A stretch of 62,734 bases of DNA, from the NCBI GenBank assembly GCA_018668595.1, contig JABJCP010000009.1, forward strand, positions 1 to 62,734. Direction: 5' to 3'. This stretch comes from Candidatus Woesearchaeota archaeon (GTDB lineage Archaea; Nanobdellota; Nanobdellia; Woesearchaeales; UBA11576). The translations under genes were made by a program, and so were the position numbers. The notes under the pieces were generated by a model, which was not told the DNA's origin, ran no database searches, and saw only the letters and a program-made list of their open reading frames with translations. How positions within the stretch are numbered: position 1 is the first letter of the stretch; the number at the start of each line of letters is the position of its first letter. This document shows, piece after piece, positions 40,412-50,410 of the stretch.

Positions 40412-43312
40412 ATGATTTCAAATAGTAATTCCCAACAGTGTATAGAGTTCAAAAAAAAGCCTGATTCTGTTAGTCAGATCAAGAAAGTTCTCAGTCCATT
40501 AGTAAACAAATGGTTTTTTTCTAAATTTAAAGAATTATCTCTTCCTCAGTTATATGGTGTTTTTGAGATTCATTCTAGGAATAATATTTTAGTTAGTGCT
40601 CCAACGGGTAGTGGTAAAACACTAACTTGTTTTTTATCAATATTAAATGAGTTAGTTGATAGTGCGCAAAAAGGAATTCTTAAAGATCGTGTTTATTGTG
40701 TTTACGTGTCTCCATTAAAAGCACTTTCAAGAGACATTAGAGTAAATTTGATAGAACCACTTCAAGAAATAGAGGAATTAAATAATGAAAAGTTAGGAAT
40801 TCGTGTTCGAGCTAGGACTGGAGATACTTCAACCAAAGAACGTACAGATATGTTAAAAAATCCTCCTCATATTTTAATCACAACTCCTGAATCTTTATCT
40901 ATTTTATTAACATCGCCAAAATTTCAAAATCATTTGAAAAATGTCGAATGGTTCATTGTTGATGAAGTTCATGCACTTGCAGAAAACAAAAGAGGTGTAC
41001 ATCTTAGTCTTACAATGGAAATGCTTCAAAGGGTTTCACCAGGAATGTGCAGGATTGGTTTGAGCGCAACAGTGGCACCATTAGAAGATGTCGCCCAGTT
41101 TCTCGTCGGTACTAATAGATCTTGCAAGGTTGTTGATGTTCAGTTTATTAAAGAACTTGATCTCAAAGTTATCTCTCCAGTTTCTGATGTGGTTAACGAG
41201 GATTTCAATAAGTTGCAGACTAAAACTTATGCTTTAATTGATGATCTTATTCAAAAACATAAAACTACTTTAATTTTTACTAATACTCGTGCAGGTACTG
41301 AGCGTTTAGTTCATCATCTTAAAGAAAGATTTCCTAAAAATTATACAGAGGTTATTGAGGGTAGTGATTCTGATAAACCACCTGAAAACCCAATTGGATT
41401 AAACCCTGTCGAATTAAACCAAAGCGAAATAAAACAAAATGAATTGAAAGAAAGTGAATTGAAAGAAAATGAATTAAAACAAAAAGAAAGTTCAGACATT
41501 GATGGTGAAGAATTAATTGACAAGGATTCTATTGGCGCGCATCATGGTAGTTTAAGTAAAGATATGCGTCATACAATTGAAAGTAAATTACGTCGTGGAG
41601 AATTAAAGTGTGTTGTTTGTTCAACTAGTCTTGAGCTTGGAATAGATATTGGTTATATTGATCTAGTCATTTTAATGGGTAGTCCTAAATCTGTAGCAAG
41701 AGCATTGCAACGTGTTGGAAGAAGTGGTCATCAACTTCATGCAATAACTAAAGGAAGAATTATTGTAACTGACCGTGATGATCTTGTTGAGTGTAGTGTT
41801 CTTTTAAAAAATGCAGTTGAAAAAAAGATTGATAGAATTCATATTCCAAAAAATGCATTGGATGTTCTTTCTCAACAAATTTATGGTATTTGTATTAATG
41901 AAAAAATTCATAAAGAAGATTTATTGAATCTTATCAAATCAAGTTTTTGTTTTCGAGATCTTTCTTATGAAGATTTTAATGCAGTTATTGATTATTTAGC
42001 AGGAGAATATACTAAATTAGAAGATAGGCATATTTACGCAAAGATTTGGTTTGATCGAGAAACAGGTATGCTTGGAAAAAGAGGAAGACTTGCAAGAGTG
42101 ACATACATGACAAATATTGGAACTATTCCTGATCAAAGTGGTATTAGTGTCAAGATTGGAGAGTATACTATAGGGTCTATTGATGAAGCATTTTTGGAAA
42201 GGTTAAAATCAAGGGATGTTTTTGTTCTTGGAGGATCTTGTTATCGTTTTAAATTTAGTAGGGGTATGGTGGCACAAGTTGAGCAAGCACCAGGTTCAAA
42301 GCCGACTGTTCCGTCGTGGTATTCTGATATGCTTCCATTAAGTTTTGATTTAGCGTCGGATATTGGTAGGTTTCGTAAGCTTGTAGATCAACGTTTTAAG
42401 AAAAAAGAATCTAAGAAAAAAATTTTAAAATTTATTAATGATTATTTGTACATTGATGACAATGGTGCAAATAGTATTTATGAATATTTTAAGCAACAAT
42501 TTGATTATAGTTTTATTCCATCCGATAAAAAAATAGTGATTGAAGAGTATGAATCTGAAGATAAAAAGTATGCTATTTTTCATTCATTATTTGGAAGACG
42601 AGTTAATGATTGTCTTTCTCGTGCAGTTGCTTTTGCAATGGCTAAAACTCATCATATTGATGTTGAAATTGGTGTTAATGATAATGCATTTTATGTAGCT
42701 TCAAAAAAGCGTCTTCAACCACAGCGAGCATTAAATATGTTAGAATCAAAACGTTTTCATGAACTTCTTGATTTAGCTATTGATAAAACTCAAGTTCTTA
42801 GCAGACGATTTAGGCATTGTGCAGGAAGAGCTCTTATGATTTTAAGAACTTACAAAGGAATAAGAAAGCGAGTTGGTCGTCAACAAGTAAGTAGTATGAT
42901 TTTGATGAGTGCAGTTAAAAGAATTTCTAAAGATTTTCCTATTTTAAAAGAAGCAAGGCGTGAAGTTTTAGAAGATGTTATGGATTTGACAAATTCTATT
43001 AGTATAATAGATCAGATAGAATCAAATAAAATCAAAATTGAAAAAATCGAAACTAAAATACCAAGTCCATTTGCATTTAATATTATGATGCAAGGTTATG
43101 CAGATATTATGAAGATGGAAGATCGTGCTGAATTTCTTAAGAGAATGCATAACTTAGTTATGGCGAGTATTTCACTTAAGAAGGGAAAGAAGAATGAACC
43201 TTTTGAACATATTGTGCAAAAGATACCTGAACCTATTGATTATGATGATTTCTGGAATAAAGAATCGAGTGAATCTGAAGAATCAGATGAAGTTATTGAT
43301 GGTGTGCATTGA
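40412..43312 (+). CDS. lhr: Lhr-type ATP-dependent helicase
   Basis: 966 aa. RecA domain 1: Walker A SAPTGSGKT (about 55-63), YVSPLKALSRDI (Ia), TTPESL (Ic), DEVHAL (II) and SATVAP (III). RecA domain 2 has TLIFTNTRAGTERLVHHL (IV), TSLELGIDIG (V) and QRVGRSGH (VI). The Lhr-core winged helix and Domain 4 follow (TNIGTIPDQSG, FVLGGSCYRF, PSWYSDMLPLSF). Lhr is a 3'-5' helicase linked to DNA repair and replication-coupled processes in archaea. An unusual ~55-residue low-complexity insert (about 315-370) with pentad repeats separates motif IV from AHHGSL. The promoter carries the accessory-island core element. Confidence 0.93.
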   Translation: MISNSNSQQCIEFKKKPDSVSQIKKVLSPLVNKWFFSKFKELSLPQLYGVFEIHSRNNILVSAPTGSGKTLTCFLSILNELVDSAQKGILKDRVYCVYVSPLKALSRDIRVNLIEPLQEIEELNNEKLGIRVRARTGDTSTKERTDMLKNPPHILITTPESLSILLTSPKFQNHLKNVEWFIVDEVHALAENKRGVHLSLTMEMLQRVSPGMCRIGLSATVAPLEDVAQFLVGTNRSCKVVDVQFIKELDLKVISPVSDVVNEDFNKLQTKTYALIDDLIQKHKTTLIFTNTRAGTERLVHHLKERFPKNYTEVIEGSDSDKPPENPIGLNPVELNQSEIKQNELKESELKENELKQKESSDIDGEELIDKDSIGAHHGSLSKDMRHTIESKLRRGELKCVVCSTSLELGIDIGYIDLVILMGSPKSVARALQRVGRSGHQLHAITKGRIIVTDRDDLVECSVLLKNAVEKKIDRIHIPKNALDVLSQQIYGICINEKIHKEDLLNLIKSSFCFRDLSYEDFNAVIDYLAGEYTKLEDRHIYAKIWFDRETGMLGKRGRLARVTYMTNIGTIPDQSGISVKIGEYTIGSIDEAFLERLKSRDVFVLGGSCYRFKFSRGMVAQVEQAPGSKPTVPSWYSDMLPLSFDLASDIGRFRKLVDQRFKKKESKKKILKFINDYLYIDDNGANSIYEYFKQQFDYSFIPSDKKIVIEEYESEDKKYAIFHSLFGRRVNDCLSRAVAFAMAKTHHIDVEIGVNDNAFYVASKKRLQPQRALNMLESKRFHELLDLAIDKTQVLSRRFRHCAGRALMILRTYKGIRKRVGRQQVSSMILMSAVKRISKDFPILKEARREVLEDVMDLTNSISIIDQIESNKIKIEKIETKIPSPFAFNIMMQGYADIMKMEDRAEFLKRMHNLVMASISLKKGKKNEPFEHIVQKIPEPIDYDDFWNKESSESEESDEVIDGVH
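41411..41491 (+). repeat. In-frame pentad repeat inside Lhr
   Basis: A 15-bp unit is repeated about five times in frame, giving ELNQS-EIKQN-ELKES-ELKEN-ELKQK. It lies in the insert between helicase motif IV and AHHGSL. Such repeats change copy number by slippage. Confidence 0.75.
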
Positions 43313-43412
43313 TTGTTATTACGCATTTATTGCTATTATGCCTCGATTGTTATTCTGCATTGATTGTTAATATGGGCTGATTGTTAATATGAATTGATTA
43401 TCAATATGCTTA
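43305..43412 (+). repeat. Degenerate 17-bp tandem repeat after Lhr
   Basis: Six units of about 17 bp with consensus GATTGTTAATATGNNTT run from the Lhr stop codon (43311-43328, 43329-43344, 43345-43361, 43362-43378, 43379-43395, 43396-43412). The word GCATTGATTGTTA, which includes the Lhr stop, occurs twice. The rest of the region up to 43652 is AT-rich with a tatataaaaaac TATA-like stretch near 43500 and no other gene. Confidence 0.75.
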
Positions 43413-43652
43413 GTTTTTAGCGAGAATCGGTTCTTAATAGGGTTTTTCGGTTGGTTTATAGGATTAAAGATCAGTATTATAAACACATTATTTTTTTATA
43501 TAAAAAACTTTATAAAAGATCGACTGACGTTGATTATTAAACTTGTTTTTTTTGTTGTTCATTTTATAGGCGTAAAAAAAATATATTGGAGTTTAGAAAT
43601 CTTTTTAAACGAGTTTGGTTATACAATAAATGAGGTTTATGGGGGTCAAAAT

Positions 43653-43871
43653 ATGCTTAGAGAATTAGAAAAAAGAGTTGAGATCGAGGAAGAGGAAGAG
43701 CACGATGACTATTTTGAGCTAGGTCAGATTGCAGAAACAGAGGAAGAAGTTGACGACTTTGGTGATGACTATGATGAGGAAGAGCGTGATGTTGATTACA
43801 TGCAAGATGATAACTCTTCTGAAGACGAAGATGAAGAAATAATTGATGACGAGTCTGACGAAGAAGAATAA
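43653..43871 (+). CDS. Small, extremely acidic protein (72 aa)
   Basis: From ATG 43653, with a GGGGGT site 6 nt upstream. More than half of the residues after position 10 are Asp or Glu (REDELKR start, then runs such as EEEEEHDDYFELG and EDEDEEIIDDESDEEE). The N-terminal ~10 residues are basic/amphipathic. Such proteins are usually disordered and bind basic partners, and they resemble the acidic tails of chaperones or RNA polymerase delta-like proteins; I cannot name a family. An in-frame start at 43530 exists, but the ribosome binding site favours 43653. Confidence 0.65.
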   Translation: MLRELEKRVEIEEEEEHDDYFELGQIAETEEEVDDFGDDYDEEERDVDYMQDDNSSEDEDEEIIDDESDEEE

Positions 43872-44038
43872 CTAAACAGTATTACTTTTTGCAAAAGGGC
43901 GTGGGCCCAAATCTTTTTTTATAACAGTTTCTATGTTTTATAGTTGGTTCTATTTAATCCAATTTTCAAATCTTATTTACTTTTGAATCTTATTTACTTT
44001 CAAAACTTATTTATATCAATTAAATAAATCTATAGTTA

Positions 44039-44815
44039 ATGCCTATTGAAACTATTAAAGCAGCATTAGATGTATTAGAAAAGTTTTATTCTATAGCAAT
44101 TACTAATCAGTATAATCTTAAAAATATTGATCATTCTCGTGCTATGTATGATTTTAAAGAGAAAAAAAAGAAATATTGTTTGGATTCAATAACTAAAAAT
44201 ATTGCTATTTTAAAACGTACTGGTTGGAAACTTTCTAGTTTGGATAATTTTGATTCAAAAAATGAAGTTAAGGTCAATGAGCTTTTGGGTTGGATTAAAG
44301 AGTTAGATTCAAATTATCTTGATCCGAGTAAATCTTTGGATTATATTAGTAAAATTAAACTTACTTTAAGTCAAATTACTTTTGAAAAAATTTTACCTAA
44401 ACTTTCTCCTAAGCAGTATCCTATTCAAACTCCGAATCTTCCGGCAGATATTTTGCCAGATCTTTTAGCAGATTTAGATGAATTAAAAAAATGTTTTGGA
44501 GCTGAGTGTTTTCGTAGTTGTGTAATTTTGTGTGGGAGAATTTTAGAGGGTGCTCTTCACAAAAAATATTTTGACGCAACAGGTTTTGATATTTTAGAAA
44601 AAAATCCGGGTATTGGTTTAGGAAATCTTGTTGCAAAACTGCGTGATAAAAATGTTGCACTTGATCCTGGTATTACTCAACAGATTCATTTAGTAAATCA
44701 AGTGAGAATTTTTTCAGTTCATAAAAAGAAAGAAGTGTTTGTACCATCTCAAGATCAATCTTATGCAGTTATATTGTATACTTTGTCGATTTTGTCGAAA
44801 CTTTTTAATAAGTGA
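44039..44815 (+). CDS. DUF4145/HEPN-like protein
   Basis: 258 aa. The C-terminal ~115 residues look like a HEPN/DUF4145 domain: CFRSCVILCGRILEGALHKK as the first conserved helix, GLGNLVAKLRD, and QVRIFSVHKKK containing R-x4-H, the signature of HEPN ribonucleases. The N-terminal ~140 residues are helical and unfamiliar. HEPN proteins are often RNases in toxin-antitoxin or defence systems, but many DUF4145 proteins are uncharacterised. TATA-like tttatatc is close to the ATG, consistent with a short leader. Confidence 0.68.
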   Translation: MPIETIKAALDVLEKFYSIAITNQYNLKNIDHSRAMYDFKEKKKKYCLDSITKNIAILKRTGWKLSSLDNFDSKNEVKVNELLGWIKELDSNYLDPSKSLDYISKIKLTLSQITFEKILPKLSPKQYPIQTPNLPADILPDLLADLDELKKCFGAECFRSCVILCGRILEGALHKKYFDATGFDILEKNPGIGLGNLVAKLRDKNVALDPGITQQIHLVNQVRIFSVHKKKEVFVPSQDQSYAVILYTLSILSKLFNK

Positions 44816-44904
44816 TCAACGTTTACATAATTAGTACAACCGTCACTGCCAATTTACGAGTGTTGAAGAAATACACAATTAATAAAAAAGAGGAATTAAA
44901 TTAA

Positions 44905-45567
44905 ATGTTTACTAACCAAGAGTTTGATCAAGTTGTCGCATCAGGTTTACCTCAAGTAATCCTTCCTATGCTTATTGTGTTCTGTATTGTGTATCTTATT
45001 TTGCTTCAGTCAAAAGCATTAGGTGAGCATAAAGGAACTAATGTTATGGTGTCTTTAGTTATGTCTTTGATTCTTGGCGTGCCTCATATTCTTGGAGTAT
45101 ATCCTAAAGATTTTAATCCAATTATTATAATGAATAATATTATTGGTGGTTTTGCTTTGTTTATTTTTGGAATTTTGATTGCAGTTATTGTTTTAACATT
45201 TATTGTGAAAGATCCAAAGAAATTTTTAACAGGAGCAAATTATGGTTATTTTATTCCTCTAATAATTTTAGCATATATTGCACACGCATTTCCACATCTT
45301 CTTCCATTCACATTTGGAATTATTATAATTCTTGTAATAATGGGTTGGATTGAGGGTACAAGAATTTTTGTTACTTTTTACTTGACTATTGTTTTGATTT
45401 CTTTAATGATTATTGATTTTGCGTTTGGCATTCCTCACACTCTTCCAAGATTTTTGAGTTTTGTTGAGGATCCTACATTCCAAACTGTAGTTTTATCAAT
45501 TTTATTTTTAGTTTTGATCGCAACATATATTATTCAAGGAGATAATAATAGTTCAAATAATAGTTAA
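44905..45567 (+). CDS. Polytopic membrane protein (220 aa)
   Basis: Six to seven hydrophobic helices: about 13-33, 48-68, 76-100, 113-150 (two), 155-177 and 190-212. The N-terminus is short and outside any signal peptide, and the C-terminus is Ser/Asn-rich. A GAGGAATT site lies about 12 nt before the ATG. I do not recognise a transporter family. Confidence 0.7.
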   Translation: MFTNQEFDQVVASGLPQVILPMLIVFCIVYLILLQSKALGEHKGTNVMVSLVMSLILGVPHILGVYPKDFNPIIIMNNIIGGFALFIFGILIAVIVLTFIVKDPKKFLTGANYGYFIPLIILAYIAHAFPHLLPFTFGIIIILVIMGWIEGTRIFVTFYLTIVLISLMIIDFAFGIPHTLPRFLSFVEDPTFQTVVLSILFLVLIATYIIQGDNNSSNNS

Positions 45568-45648
45568 TTTTAGAGTATTCTAAGAAGAATTAAATTCCAA
45601 AGAAATAGATCTCTCTAGGGTAACATATTGCTAAGAACAGGTATCACT

Positions 45649-45768
45649 TTAGTTATTATCTAGTTTTTGATTCTCTTCAAACTTCTTCAAATCACCATAT
45701 TTTTCTAGATACGCTTGTAGTCGGAGTTCCTCAGCTTCACGTTTCATCGCGTCTAAGAGTTCTTCCAT
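45649..45768 (-). CDS. Small charged protein (39 aa)
   Basis: MEELLDAMKREAEELRLQAY continues to a TAA at 45649, giving a 39-residue amphipathic helix-rich peptide (KKFEENQKLDNN end). Its Glu/Lys/Arg/Leu pattern with few rare codons is coding-like. No clear TATA was identified. The rest of 45568-46003 is AT-rich with a CCCC-containing patch near 45860-45885 and no other gene. Confidence 0.4.
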   Translation of the reverse strand: MEELLDAMKREAEELRLQAYLEKYGDLKKFEENQKLDNN

Positions 45769-46012
45769 TTTATTGTATTTTTGTTAATACTTAGCAAGCA
45801 GTATTAATAGCAACAATTAATGACTAAATTAATAATGATATTAATACTAGCATTAATTTAACCCCTATTTGCTAAATATTTCCCCCAATACCTAATATTA
45901 TGGTGTTTTAGCTATATAAATCTTTCTGCCTTAGTGTATGAATTTGGTAGTTTTTTATGTTGAATAAATATTTAGAAAAGTTTATATTGTTATTTTATTT
46001 TGGGTGTGTAAA

Positions 46013-46333
46013 ATGGAATTTAAAAATTTACAAACTCAAATTACTAAAATATTCTTGGCTAATTTAAAACGAGATAAAATTAAAATTAGTGAGGATTATT
46101 TGATGTTAAAAATAAATGAAGAGCTAGGGGAGTTTATGCAAGCTTATTTAGTTCATAAAAAAAAATGTCGGCCTGAAAAATATTTATATTCTACTCAATC
46201 TAAAAAAGAAATGGCAAAAGAATTGTCTGATGTGGTAGGTTTGGCATTTGTGATCTCAAAAATATTAAAAATAGATTTGGAAGAAGCACTAACAAAAAAA
46301 TGGATTACCAGGGAATGGGTTAAGAAAAAATAA
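46013..46333 (+). CDS. MazG-like NTP pyrophosphohydrolase
   Basis: About 106 aa from ATG 46013 (GGGTG lies 7-11 nt before it; a GTG three codons earlier is possible). The MazG-type metal motifs are LKINEELGEFMQAY (ExxE) and EMAKELSDVVGLAF (E..D). These all-alpha enzymes hydrolyse dNTPs/NTPs to monophosphate and pyrophosphate, often for house-cleaning. The next ~170 bp is AT-rich and holds nothing obvious. Confidence 0.83.
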   Translation: MEFKNLQTQITKIFLANLKRDKIKISEDYLMLKINEELGEFMQAYLVHKKKCRPEKYLYSTQSKKEMAKELSDVVGLAFVISKILKIDLEEALTKKWITREWVKKK

Positions 46334-46504
46334 ATGGTAAATATTTAAAATAAAATTAATTCTCAAATATAGCATTTCAAATTATATTATTAAAATACTT
46401 AATTAAAAAAACTAGTTAGAAATATTATTTTAAAAAAAAGATTAAAAAATAAAAAATTATAAAAAATTTTAGTAAATCAACAAAGTCAAAAACTTAGTTT
46501 TCAA

Positions 46505-49500
46505 TTACTTCTTAAGCACCATTGCTGCTGCAACAATTATTCCACCAATAACTAACACTATTAATAACAATAGTAGTGCTAAGTATATGCTTTCTCCACC
46601 AACAACCGATCTGTTAGCTGTGGTGTCTGTTACTTTTGTTGCAAATGCACTAGATGCGCTTGAAGGAAGTTGTGATTGTCCTCCAGTGTATTGAAGATTT
46701 ATTCCGCTTTCTGTTGATCCAGTTCCTGTATCAGTTCCAGCATTATTATTGCTTGATCCTGTGTTGCTTGATCCGCTTGAACTTGAATCGGAATCATCGT
46801 CGTCGTCATAGATCGAGTCATCATCGTCCCCACAATCAACTGTGATTTCTTTTGTTTCTTCAATTTCTGGATACCACTTAACTAATACGTCGTATGTTCC
46901 TGATTTTGTATTTTTTGATACTGTAAATGTTTTAGAGTACTCAAATTGGTTACATCCGTCGTCAGGATCGTCAATTGCATCACAATCATCATCATCATAT
47001 GCTCCAATGTCAAATGTTTTTTTGTGATCGTCAAATAGATCTGGACTGCTAATCAGTAAGTATGAATTTGACTTATCGTCTTCTCCAATACTTTCTCCAT
47101 CAACATATACTGTAAAGCTGCTTCCGCATGTTACTGTTTCTTTGCTTAGTTCAAGATCTTTAAATCTGAATGATATTCCGTCGTCTCTTTGTACTTCTAC
47201 TGTTAGTGTCCATGAATCTTCGTGTTCAACTCCGTCTTCATCTATTCCACTAACTGTTACAATAACTTCATGATCTCCGCTATCTGCATCAAAGCTTACT
47301 TCATCGTCATCATCCCAGTCGATTGTTGTACTTTCTGTATCTCCGTCTTTAATATCTCCTAGATCTGCATCTCCGTCGATATCATCTTCGTCTTCGCCAA
47401 GTCCTTTTACAATAACTTCTACTTCAACATCTTCAATTTCAATATCTTCATCAAATGTATTTTTTGCATAAACAGTCATTACAAGTGAATCTCCAGGTTC
47501 TAGTTCTTTGTCAAATGTGTTACCATCGCTTGTTAATGTGTCGCCTGCAAATTTAACTTTTGTAATTTCTAGTTTACCTTTGATGTTTGTATAAATGTTA
47601 ACTGTTTTGTCAACTTTGTTAGATTCAAATTTCAGTTCTCCAATTTTTACATTGTTTCCTGAATTAAATGTTGAGTCTAGTTGAGTTTCTAGTTTTACAG
47701 TCATACTTTCTCCTGCAGCAAGAGCACTTTTTAGTTCTAATGGATTTGTGATTGTTGTACTTGTAGCATCTGTACTTACTGTAATTGTGCTAAGTGTTAG
47801 TGCACCATCATTTGTAATTACAATTTCTCCAGTTACTTTATCATTATCATCAGAACTAGAGTATGTTAAGCCACTCATAGATACTGATGCGCTTGCATCT
47901 CCAATTGTATAACCTACTGGAACAACTAATTTTTCTGAGTCAGCATCACCATAAAATAAGGTTACAGATCCTGCATATGTTCCAGATGTTTTTGTATTTA
48001 GTTCAGCATCTAACATATCGATTTGAACATATAATGTTTCTTCTGCATCAACTGCTAAGTCAAGTGTTGTGAATAAATCTAAGTTTTCACCAACAAGTAT
48101 TTTTACCTTTTCAGCAGGTAATTTATTGCTAAGATCTTTTGCCAGATCTGCTACTTGTGCTTCGGTTAATACTAATGGCCAGTTTCCTGTATTTTTTATT
48201 TTGAATTCTGCAACAACTAATGAATCTAGTATAACTTCTCCAGTTGTTCTATCAATAACAATTGCTCCGCTGGTTGTACTTTCAACAGTTAATTCTTTAT
48301 TGATTGGTTCAACCACTAGATTGATTGGCACTGTTACGTTTCCACTTTTTCCTTGTGCAACATTTACATATTCAACAAATACTTCTCCACTGTATGTTTC
48401 TTGCGCTTGGTCGTCTGGAATATTTAATGTTAGGATAACTGTTTCACTTCCAGGAGTTTCTCCTGATTCCATATCATTAAATGTCGCATCTAATGTTCCA
48501 CTAACAACTACTGTATTTGTATCATTTGTTGTACTTACGAGTTCTGCATCAACTAGGTAGTCTACATTTACATTAAGATTTCCTGTATTTGCAAGTGTTA
48601 GTTCAACAGTTACAGTTTCACCCGGTACTGCGTGTGATGTTGTTGGGGTTACAGTTGCACTAACTGCAGGACTTGCTTTTAGAATTTTTACAACCATTGA
48701 TTTTTTTTGAGCATCGTTTTCTCCTAGTGTTACTGCAAATTCTGCTGTGTATGTTCCTGGTTCTTGATCAAATGGCGCATTCACATTATAGGTTAATGTT
48801 TTTGTTCCATCTTCATCTTCAGTTATTTTAGCTAGTGTGAATAATCCTGTTTTACTTGCACCACCATATGTTAATTCAACATCGCCTTTTTTGAAAACAG
48901 CATCAGCTTCATAGCTTAAGTCTAGTTCAACATTTCCATTGTTTGTGATTGTCATGTCTAATGTTCCACTTTGTCCTTGTGCTACTTCTAGTAGTGTTGG
49001 TTCTTGAACCATTGCAAAGTTTTGATTTACTGCTTCAATAACTACACTTACTGGTGATGTTTCATTGTATGCTTCTTCTGCATATGAAAGTGCGAGTGTT
49101 GCACCATATGTTCCTGTTACTTGGTTCTCTGATGTTACAAATAATAGTTCAATTAATTGTTCACCTTTGGTTTCAGGATCTATATATTCTAGTGCTAAGG
49201 GGAATTCTCCATCGTTTGGAACGTATAATAATTTCTCTGCGCCATTCATAAAATCGCTTAGAGCATATGTTCCAATAATGTGATCGTTTCCTTCATTAAC
49301 AATTTTGAGTTCCATTTCTTGACTTGTTCCTTGTAAGAAATCGTCAAGTGCAGTGTATTCTACACTTACTGCAGGTGCAGATTTGACAACAAGTTCTACT
49401 GGTAAAATTACATATGAGTTATCGTTGTGCTTAAGTGTAATTTCTCCTTCATATGTTCCTGCTTGTTGTAGTGTTGGAATATTAACTGTATAAGTAAAGT

Positions 49501-50278
49501 CTTTTGATTCAAGTCCGTTTAATACAAAATGGATCGCACTTAGATCAATTTCTTCTGCAGAAATTAAAACTTCATTATCATTATCTTTCACAAGATCAGA
49601 TACTTCTAATTCAAAGTCATTAATGTCCAGACTTTGATTATTTAATACTGTAAATTGTGTTGATATTGTTGTTGAGTGATCGCCTTCTAGCTTAAGGGTA
49701 TCTTCTGTCATGTTGGCAGTTGGATATACTGAAAGGTGATCATCAAGAATCATTTCCACTAGGATCATAGGACCCATGAAATAGTCTTCAAAATTAGCAT
49801 ATTTTTCTAATAGTTGTGCTGCAAGAAGATATTTTTCTTGTGTTGCTCCAAGAAGACTTACTAAGTATGGATCATTTCCTTCTAAGTATACAAATCCTTC
49901 GGTAACGCCTTCATATGTGCTCACTCCATCAGGGCAAGGATCAGGAACTGCATTTGCAATTATAACATTATTACAATCATTTCCTAATGCAATCACATGA
50001 TTAAGTGCGGGATTGACTTCGGATGCCTCTTGGACTTCGATGTTACACTCAATTTCTGCTTCTGAACAATTATTTTGTTCATAGAGTGTATTCTTCAGAT
50101 GATCTGCAGTATACAAATCTAAGAAGTGTGGGTTATCTGCAATAGCAATTACTAAATTCAGATCGTCTCCGTCTTTGAAGAAGTCTGGATAATTGCTTAG
50201 TTCTTCTGCAAATACAGAAAAAACGCTTAAAATCAGCATGATTGCTGTAAGTAAGCATATTATTAATTTTTTACTCAT
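46505..50278 (-). CDS. Large surface (S-layer-like) protein with beta-sandwich repeats
   Basis: 1257 aa. Signal peptide at 1-25 (LIICLLTAIMLILSVFSVFA). The body is a series of ~110-130-residue Ig-like/NEW3-type beta domains, each with an 'NxGN' turn (ITNNGNVELDLSYE, LANTGNLNVNVDYL, IKNTGNWPLVLTE, ITNDGALTLSTI), then an Asp-rich section, a Ser/Gly/Asn linker (SSSSGSSNTGSSNN) and a C-terminal membrane helix ending in MVLKK. TTAGGGGGT lies 8 nt before the ATG, and AT-rich TATA candidates sit at about 50300-50326. It is a strong candidate for the main S-layer or cell-wall protein. Confidence 0.85.
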   Translation of the reverse strand: MSKKLIICLLTAIMLILSVFSVFAEELSNYPDFFKDGDDLNLVIAIADNPHFLDLYTADHLKNTLYEQNNCSEAEIECNIEVQEASEVNPALNHVIALGNDCNNVIIANAVPDPCPDGVSTYEGVTEGFVYLEGNDPYLVSLLGATQEKYLLAAQLLEKYANFEDYFMGPMILVEMILDDHLSVYPTANMTEDTLKLEGDHSTTISTQFTVLNNQSLDINDFELEVSDLVKDNDNEVLISAEEIDLSAIHFVLNGLESKDFTYTVNIPTLQQAGTYEGEITLKHNDNSYVILPVELVVKSAPAVSVEYTALDDFLQGTSQEMELKIVNEGNDHIIGTYALSDFMNGAEKLLYVPNDGEFPLALEYIDPETKGEQLIELLFVTSENQVTGTYGATLALSYAEEAYNETSPVSVVIEAVNQNFAMVQEPTLLEVAQGQSGTLDMTITNNGNVELDLSYEADAVFKKGDVELTYGGASKTGLFTLAKITEDEDGTKTLTYNVNAPFDQEPGTYTAEFAVTLGENDAQKKSMVVKILKASPAVSATVTPTTSHAVPGETVTVELTLANTGNLNVNVDYLVDAELVSTTNDTNTVVVSGTLDATFNDMESGETPGSETVILTLNIPDDQAQETYSGEVFVEYVNVAQGKSGNVTVPINLVVEPINKELTVESTTSGAIVIDRTTGEVILDSLVVAEFKIKNTGNWPLVLTEAQVADLAKDLSNKLPAEKVKILVGENLDLFTTLDLAVDAEETLYVQIDMLDAELNTKTSGTYAGSVTLFYGDADSEKLVVPVGYTIGDASASVSMSGLTYSSSDDNDKVTGEIVITNDGALTLSTITVSTDATSTTITNPLELKSALAAGESMTVKLETQLDSTFNSGNNVKIGELKFESNKVDKTVNIYTNIKGKLEITKVKFAGDTLTSDGNTFDKELEPGDSLVMTVYAKNTFDEDIEIEDVEVEVIVKGLGEDEDDIDGDADLGDIKDGDTESTTIDWDDDDEVSFDADSGDHEVIVTVSGIDEDGVEHEDSWTLTVEVQRDDGISFRFKDLELSKETVTCGSSFTVYVDGESIGEDDKSNSYLLISSPDLFDDHKKTFDIGAYDDDDCDAIDDPDDGCNQFEYSKTFTVSKNTKSGTYDVLVKWYPEIEETKEITVDCGDDDDSIYDDDDDSDSSSSGSSNTGSSNNNAGTDTGTGSTESGINLQYTGGQSQLPSSASSAFATKVTDTTANRSVVGGESIYLALLLLLIVLVIGGIIVAAAMVLKK

Positions 50279-50410
50279 TTTATTACCCCCTAAGCTACGG
50301 TTTATTATATATACTAATTATAAAGCACTAAATACTTTAAGTAGCATTAAATGCTGTTTAAAAAGGAATTTCAGCAATTTAACTCCATTAATAAGCTAAA
50401 AAAAAGCTAA

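Noticed and set aside
43530-43652. Earlier start for the acidic protein
   Set aside because: The added 41 residues are hydrophobic/basic and unlike the rest, and the GGGGGT site stands just before the later ATG.
46654-48560. Open frames of 60-160 codons opposite the 1257-aa surface protein
   Set aside because: They lie antisense to a gene with a signal peptide, regular domains and a ribosome binding site. Their composition is a mirror of its codons.
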